DNA from: Candidatus Zixiibacteriota bacterium
Lineage (GTDB): Bacteria; Zixibacteria; MSB-5A5; JAABVY01; JAHJOQ01
Assembly (NCBI GenBank): GCA_020053015.1
Contig: JAGVNY010000254.1
Location: 1-39,180 of the forward strand
Length of the DNA: 39,180 nt
Direction of reading: 5' to 3'
Shown: piece after piece, positions 34,750-39,180 of the stretch
Position numbering within the stretch: the first letter of the stretch is position 1
Layout: each line of letters opens with the position of its first letter
The notes under the pieces: model-generated
Told to the model about the DNA's origin: nothing
Database searches by the model: none
Seen by the model: only the letters and a program-made list of their open reading frames with translations
Position numbers and translations under genes: made by a program

Positions 34750-35334
34750 TTGACAAAAGGCGAATCGACAGGCAAGCAGAAAGAGTTCGAACAGATCGCG
34801 CTGAGTCATACGGATGCGCTGTTACGAACGGCTCTGCGTATGACGAAGAACGAGAGCGACGCAGAGGATTTGGTCCAGGAGACTATGCTCAAGGCATATA
34901 GGTTTTTCGACAGGTTCGAGAGGGGCTCGAATATCAAAGCTTGGCTCTTCAAGATAATGACAAACATCTTCATCAACGACTACCGCCAGAAGAGCAGGAA
35001 ACCGACCGGTGTTTCGTACGAGGACGTTGACGACAATTTCCTGTACCATCAAGTCGAAGGCTCGCATGGCAGCGCTGCCGATCCGGAAGAGATTCTGTTC
35101 TCCAAGATGATGGACACTGATGTGCGAAAGGCCATTGACGAACTGCCTGAGGACTTCAGAGTCGTGGTCGTGCTCGCCTTCCTCGAAGGTTTTTCCTACG
35201 AAGAGATAGCTGAGATCGCTGATATTCAACTCGGAACAGTCAAATCTCGTTTGCATCGCGCTCGCAAGCTTCTTCAGAAAGGCCTCTGGAATTATGCTTT
35301 GCAACGGGGATTCATGGCGGAAGGGAGCAAATGA
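34750..35334 (+). CDS. ECF-type RNA polymerase sigma factor (second)
   Basis: 194 aa. Region 2 is classic (ESDAEDLVQETMLKAYRFFDRFERGSNIKAWLFKIMTNIFINDYRQKSRKP) and region 4 reads FRVVVVLAFLEGFSYEEIAEIADIQLGTVKSRLHRARKLLQKGLWNYA. This is the common RpoE/SigH-like form, more typical than the first ECF factor in the window. The start is a TTG at 34750 with no clear Shine-Dalgarno, so another nearby start is possible. The stop overlaps the anti-sigma gene by 4 bp (ATGA), implying coupled synthesis. Confidence 0.92.
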   Translation: MTKGESTGKQKEFEQIALSHTDALLRTALRMTKNESDAEDLVQETMLKAYRFFDRFERGSNIKAWLFKIMTNIFINDYRQKSRKPTGVSYEDVDDNFLYHQVEGSHGSAADPEEILFSKMMDTDVRKAIDELPEDFRVVVVLAFLEGFSYEEIAEIADIQLGTVKSRLHRARKLLQKGLWNYALQRGFMAEGSK

Positions 35335-36089
35335 ACTGCCGCGAAGCGTTACAGCACCTTTACGACTATCTCGACAAGGAACTCACTGATGACATGGTTC
35401 GAAAGATCGAAAACCACCTTTCGACCTGCGATCATTGCTTGGACAAGTTCGAATTCGAGAAGCTCCTACATGAAATGCTCGCGAAGAAGGGACAGGTCAG
35501 TGTCGACGCTGAACCGCTCAAAGCCAAAGTAATGGAGCGGATAAAGCAGCTAGAAAGCGAGGGCGATTCCGCAGGTTTTTTTAACCGATACAGACCGTAC
35601 ATCGCCGCGGCAACGGCCGTTGTGCTTGTCATTGTCGGTCTATTTACTTACCTGAAGGACTCCGACTCAAAGCTGTTCGCCGCGTTCGTGAAGTGCCACT
35701 CAGATACTGACCACGGCGATACGGCCCAAATGACACCGGCGGAAATCGAATCGTGTCTGAAGCACTTCAAGCAGCTCCCTGATGATCTCTTATTGTCTGC
35801 ATCGGATCGCAACCTGGCGACGGCAGTAGAAGCCGACTACGAAGGAGAGCAGGCCCTCCACTTGACCTATCACCCGTACCGGGGGGCGGACGTATCGATC
35901 TTCGTTATTGCCGACACGAGTTTCACTCCGCGACATGACATGCAAGTCGTTAACCACGGTCAGAAACGATACATGTGGGCGACAATGGACGACACTACTG
36001 TCTTGCTCTGGAAATGCCATAACGTCTGGTGCGCCGCAGTATCGACACTCGATGCCGAAACTCTCATTTCGTTCGTGTCGACTGACTGA
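35331..36089 (+). CDS. zinc-finger anti-sigma factor with Cys/His-rich outer domain
   Basis: 252 aa. The N-terminal ZAS domain has Cys3, His29-x3-Cys33-x2-Cys36 (NHLSTCDHC). A membrane helix spans ~90-107 (IAAATAVVLVIVGLFTYL). The ~140-residue outer domain has Cys122-His123 (KCHSDTDHGD), Cys142, His145 and Cys229-His230-x3-Cys234 (KCHNVWC), and repeated His elsewhere, so it could bind metal or form disulfides. It likely holds the adjacent ECF factor at the membrane until a periplasmic metal or redox signal arrives. The stress is not known. Confidence 0.9.
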   Translation: MNCREALQHLYDYLDKELTDDMVRKIENHLSTCDHCLDKFEFEKLLHEMLAKKGQVSVDAEPLKAKVMERIKQLESEGDSAGFFNRYRPYIAAATAVVLVIVGLFTYLKDSDSKLFAAFVKCHSDTDHGDTAQMTPAEIESCLKHFKQLPDDLLLSASDRNLATAVEADYEGEQALHLTYHPYRGADVSIFVIADTSFTPRHDMQVVNHGQKRYMWATMDDTTVLLWKCHNVWCAAVSTLDAETLISFVSTD

Positions 36090-36127
36090 AAAGCCCCGCG
36101 CTTCACTGCCTCCCCGACACAACCCAA

Positions 36128-38362
36128 TCACCGGCACTCAGCACACGGCTCTGGTCCTCCCGAGAAGATGAAATTGATCAGGTAGACCACGTCATCAATG
36201 TCAACTGGTACATCGCCACCACTGCAGTCCACATCGCCTGACTCAAGCGGAACCGGATCGGGACCGGACGCGAAGATGTAGTTAATCAGATAAACCACGT
36301 CGTCAATGTCCACTGCTGGATCGCCACCGCTGGCATCGGCATCACCGCATGTGTACTGCGGGTCGCACGCATCTCCCTTCCCGTCTTCGTCCGTATCTTC
36401 CTGACCTGGATTGGGCACTAAGATGCAATTGTCGCACGAATCGCCCAGAACATCGCCGTCACTGTCTTCCTGAGCAGGATTGGCACTAGACGCGCAGTTG
36501 TCGCATGCATCGCCTAAGCCGTCTCCATCAACGTCGCTCTGCGTCGGGTTGAACGCCAATGGGCAGTTGTCTAACGGGCAGTCGTTCTCGGGATGACCGG
36601 GATCGCCATAGTTGTCGCCGTCCTGATCGACGCACTGGTAATCGCCGAACGACCAGATTTGCGAGTACTCGGTTGAATCGCCGGACGCTCGAAATGCCTT
36701 CACGCGCCAGAAATAGGCGTTGCTGTCAAGAGCAACCGGTGGGACGAAGTTGTTGTCAGTGAGACCGGCATACACACGATACGTTGACGTGAAATTCGGG
36801 TCGTCGCTGATCTCCAACCTGTACGAGTCCTCGTCTTCGTGCCAGCATGTAGACCACGTGAACGTCGGCATCGGATCGAAATCGGGATCGCCATCCGCTG
36901 GCGTATATAGCCTCGGCTTCATAAACGGCATCAGAAATCGGGTTGCATATGCATCCTGTGTGCCGTCGCGTGTATCAGTCCAGATAGCGCTGATGGTGTC
37001 ATGCTTCGCATGAACGCCAATGTACTCGGCAAGCAATCCGGCCAGCGGCTTGCGCGCCGGTTGCTGAGTGATGTCAAGCGTGCCATTGGGCAAGCGAATA
37101 TCGGACGGAATACCCGGTCGAAAGACAAACGCATCCGAAGGATCACTTGAGACTTCTGATATCCGCATGTTCGTCGTAAACGTTTCAGCTCCGTCGAAAG
37201 AGGCGGCGAAGTACGAATCGAATTTCCAATGCGCTGGGTCATTGCGCTGGTCGTAGAAGATCACCAGCACCACACCATCCTCATTCACGAAAAGCCACGG
37301 GTGGAACTGGTCAACGTTCATCCCGGGCTCGTCATCATTGACAACCAGCCGATCTGACCATGTAATGCCTTTGTCGGTTGATACGCGAACGGTCACGTCT
37401 GTCTCAACAAGCTCATCGGATGAGAATTGGCACTGTGATATGTACATGCGGTTCCTGTAAGGCCCGGACGTTATGTCACAGTCGCCGTTCGGCATCCCAT
37501 AGACATTGACACCTCCGTCGACGTAGTCATAACCCAAGTTGTTCGTGAACGCCTTAGCCGGAATGGAAAACGTCTGTCCACCGTTGATCGAGAAATTGTG
37601 CATGATCGCAAGCTCAAATGTGCAATCAAACGGGTCAATCACGTTATATCCTTGCCAGAAGACATGGACGCCTCCGTCGGCATCTACGATCGGAATCGAG
37701 AACTGTCCGGCATCCACGGTGCCACAAGATTCGAAGACACCGGGAGGCCCGACAGTGATCGTGTCGTCGAACGAAGCTGTCCCGTCGGTCGACCGGACGA
37801 ACAGGATGCGCGTGGGGCCGTTGTAGAACCGCGTCCATGAGCAGTAGTAGTTTCCGTCGTATGGCCCCGCAGTCCTGTCGACAGCCGTGAACTGCTTGTC
37901 TTCAAACGTTCCATTCAGCCAGACACAGGTGTTGACCTGAGGCAGCCACGAAACGCCGTTGTCAGTCGACTTGCGAACCACGACGTAGCTCTGTCCGGGG
38001 GAGTTGGGATTGTAGCTGAGCATGTTTGCATAGAAATTGCCGAATCTGTCTCCCGTGAGGCATGGATCGGACTGCTGGTAGCCAACCGGAGATGCGGTGA
38101 AAAGGGAGTCACTCCAAGTCATACCCCCGTCCGTGGATACACCTATGCCAAGCCTGCGATAACCGAGCCTCCAATCGCGCCAGTCTGCGATAACAATCGA
38201 GGCATCGAGCGGGCTAATCCAAATCTGCTCCTCATTCTGCAGAAACTGTGTGACGTCAGAGTTCACCTTGACATTGGGCGGTGTCGCCTGCGCTGATCCT
38301 GCGCTCAGCAGGATCCAAGCGACAATCGCAGCCGCGATGCTGGTAGCGTGTTTCCAATACAT
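36128..38362 (-). CDS. secreted sialidase-like Asp-box protein with TSP3 repeats and dockerin doublet
   Basis: 744 aa. The ATG at 38362 has GGAGG 7 bases upstream and opens a signal peptide ([26 protein letters not shown]); the open frame further upstream is ignored. Residues ~30-450 carry Asp-box-like motifs ([44 protein letters not shown]), suggesting a six-bladed sialidase-type propeller; catalytic Arg triad and Tyr were not assigned. Residues ~455-570 form a fibronectin III-like module ([11 protein letters not shown]..., AYFWRVKAF). TSP3 calcium repeats cover ~574-670 and the dockerin doublet ends PEPCAECR. The two secreted Asp-box proteins of this window share architecture but not close sequence. 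The anti-sigma gene converges 38 bp away. Confidence 0.88.
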   Translation of the reverse strand: MYWKHATSIAAAIVAWILLSAGSAQATPPNVKVNSDVTQFLQNEEQIWISPLDASIVIADWRDWRLGYRRLGIGVSTDGGMTWSDSLFTASPVGYQQSDPCLTGDRFGNFYANMLSYNPNSPGQSYVVVRKSTDNGVSWLPQVNTCVWLNGTFEDKQFTAVDRTAGPYDGNYYCSWTRFYNGPTRILFVRSTDGTASFDDTITVGPPGVFESCGTVDAGQFSIPIVDADGGVHVFWQGYNVIDPFDCTFELAIMHNFSINGGQTFSIPAKAFTNNLGYDYVDGGVNVYGMPNGDCDITSGPYRNRMYISQCQFSSDELVETDVTVRVSTDKGITWSDRLVVNDDEPGMNVDQFHPWLFVNEDGVVLVIFYDQRNDPAHWKFDSYFAASFDGAETFTTNMRISEVSSDPSDAFVFRPGIPSDIRLPNGTLDITQQPARKPLAGLLAEYIGVHAKHDTISAIWTDTRDGTQDAYATRFLMPFMKPRLYTPADGDPDFDPMPTFTWSTCWHEDEDSYRLEISDDPNFTSTYRVYAGLTDNNFVPPVALDSNAYFWRVKAFRASGDSTEYSQIWSFGDYQCVDQDGDNYGDPGHPENDCPLDNCPLAFNPTQSDVDGDGLGDACDNCASSANPAQEDSDGDVLGDSCDNCILVPNPGQEDTDEDGKGDACDPQYTCGDADASGGDPAVDIDDVVYLINYIFASGPDPVPLESGDVDCSGGDVPVDIDDVVYLINFIFSGGPEPCAECR

Positions 38363-38621
38363 TCCGATCCTCCCGATCTGTTCGTGGCACGATTCGATAG
38401 GCAGAACACTATTGACTATTGCGAGAACGACAACGAAGACGTCCTCAGGTGTATCTACGGATGAGAACGCAAAATGTTCAACATAACCGGTGGGTATCTG
38501 GAGCCAAAACGCGTGGGACCGCAGCTTCCAAATCGAGTCGCGGAATTCGAAAGAGCATGGAATTGAGAAGCAGCCTCTCAAGCGAAGGCGATACCGCACA
38601 AAATCGGGTGCTTCGCTCAGC

Positions 38622-39180
38622 CTATGTGCAATCAGTGCACGGTTCCGGCCCGCTGGCGAAAACGTAATTGATCAAGTAGACCACGTCATCGATGTCAATC
38701 GGCACAGAACCTCCGCTGCAGTCAGCATCGCCAGCCTCGATCGGAACCGGTGCCGGCCCGCCTGCGAATACGAAGGTTATGAGAAAGACAATGTCGTCGA
38801 TGTCAACGAAGCCACTTCCATCGGCATCGCCACAGAGCATACAGCACGATTTGCCGCGCAACTCGACTACCAGCGGGTTCAGTGCCGACGAATCGCTGTG
38901 GTACACGAGAGCAGTGTCCAGCATGTCCACTGCCGACAGCGATTTCCAGGCAATCAGTAACGAATCAGTCCGCGCCGGACCCCACTGGTGTGGAAGCGCT
39001 GTAAGCGCAGTCAGATTCTCCGGAGGATGGCACACGAAAACGACACTGTCGATCGTCACGTTGCCGTATCCTTCTTTCGCAAGTCGAATTGCCGAAGTGT
39101 CGGTTTCTCCCACTCCGATCGAGTCGAATTGCACGGTGCTTTCAATCATAAATATTGCGGGAGCCGTGAACAGAGGCAAA
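38622..39180 (-). CDS. C-terminal part of a secreted dockerin-doublet protein, N-terminus beyond window
   Basis: About 186 residues are visible and the frame is open to the right edge, so the true start is outside. The visible N-part ([33 protein letters not shown]...) resembles a choice-of-anchor/ASPM-like Ig domain (F-x-x-x-x-V-G-x-x-x). The C-part is a dockerin doublet ([18 protein letters not shown]... and [20 protein letters not shown]...) ending PEPCTDCT. It is read in the same direction as the sialidase-like gene after 259 bp of apparently empty sequence. The catalytic part, if any, is not in the window. Confidence 0.85.
   Translation of the reverse strand, partial: LPLFTAPAIFMIESTVQFDSIGVGETDTSAIRLAKEGYGNVTIDSVVFVCHPPENLTALTALPHQWGPARTDSLLIAWKSLSAVDMLDTALVYHSDSSALNPLVVELRGKSCCMLCGDADGSGFVDIDDIVFLITFVFAGGPAPVPIEAGDADCSGGSVPIDIDDVVYLINYVFASGPEPCTDCT

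Noticed and set aside
38363-38599. N-terminal extension of the sialidase-like protein
   Set aside because: The ATG at 38362 has GGAGG and starts a signal peptide.
2770-39180. Tandem similar DNA at the dockerin ends as a CRISPR or DNA repeat family
   Set aside because: The similarity is within coding frames and follows the protein repeat; no spacer-repeat pattern exists anywhere in the window.

Overview
The window looks like a chromosomal piece of an uncultured, free-living bacterium of moderate GC. Five secreted proteins end in a doublet of dockerin-like calcium loops of the type [14 protein letters not shown]-x-GGPxP, three of them after thrombospondin type 3 repeats. Together with many ECF sigma factors and large Asp-box proteins this points to the FCB superphylum, and Zixibacteria-like genomes are my best guess. 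That placement rests on recalled family flavour, not on a search. Several promoters have the ordinary sigma-70 form (TTGAcx, 16-17 bp, TAtaaT-like), unlike Bacteroidetes.

Layout. 0-6.5 kb (minus strand): the N-terminal two thirds of an aconitase A, a LysE-type exporter and a large secreted Asp-box/TSP3/dockerin protein. 6.8-11.1 kb: tRNA-Leu(UAA), then a roughly 4.2 kb insertion bounded on the far side by an exact 41 bp copy of the tRNA 5' half. It carries a MarR regulator with a perfect palindromic operator and a DevBCA/MacAB-like ABC exporter, but no integrase. 11.2-15.7 kb (minus): an uncharacterised exported protein, a Cys-rich lipoprotein and a multidomain secreted protein joining a CrtC/AttH-like lipocalin region to an apparently rearranged caspase-fold (clan CD) peptidase domain. 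16.06-20.6 kb (plus): an ECF sigma factor, a membrane anti-sigma factor and a TPR-CHAT protein in one operon. 21.0-23.6 kb: a secreted M28 aminopeptidase with TSP3 and dockerin modules. 24.1-25.3 kb: a SufS-like cysteine desulfurase. 25.3-27.1 kb: a small accessory patch with an AT-rich membrane protein gene, an IS481 transposase scar and REP-like hairpins. 27.15-31.1 kb: an MMPL/RND transporter, a HesB/IscA-like protein read through an in-frame UGA (very probably a selenoprotein) and an enoyl-CoA hydratase. 31.3-34.6 kb: a soluble histidine kinase, an NtrC-type regulator and a GAF protein; kinase and regulator both have degenerate key motifs. 34.75-36.1 kb: a second ECF sigma/anti-sigma pair. 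36.1-39.2 kb (minus): a sialidase-like Asp-box/TSP3/dockerin protein and the C-terminus of another dockerin protein.

The most striking systems are (1) the candidate selenoprotein with Sec at the position of IscA Cys35; (2) the sigma/anti-sigma/TPR-CHAT operon, which suggests a protease-controlled envelope signalling unit, divergent from a second caspase-fold protein whose Cys motif precedes its His motif; (3) the tRNA-bounded, integrase-less exporter island with paired putative arm-type repeats; and (4) the shared C-terminal dockerin doublet ending in PxPCxxC on four secreted proteins. The functional links are inferences from gene order and motifs.
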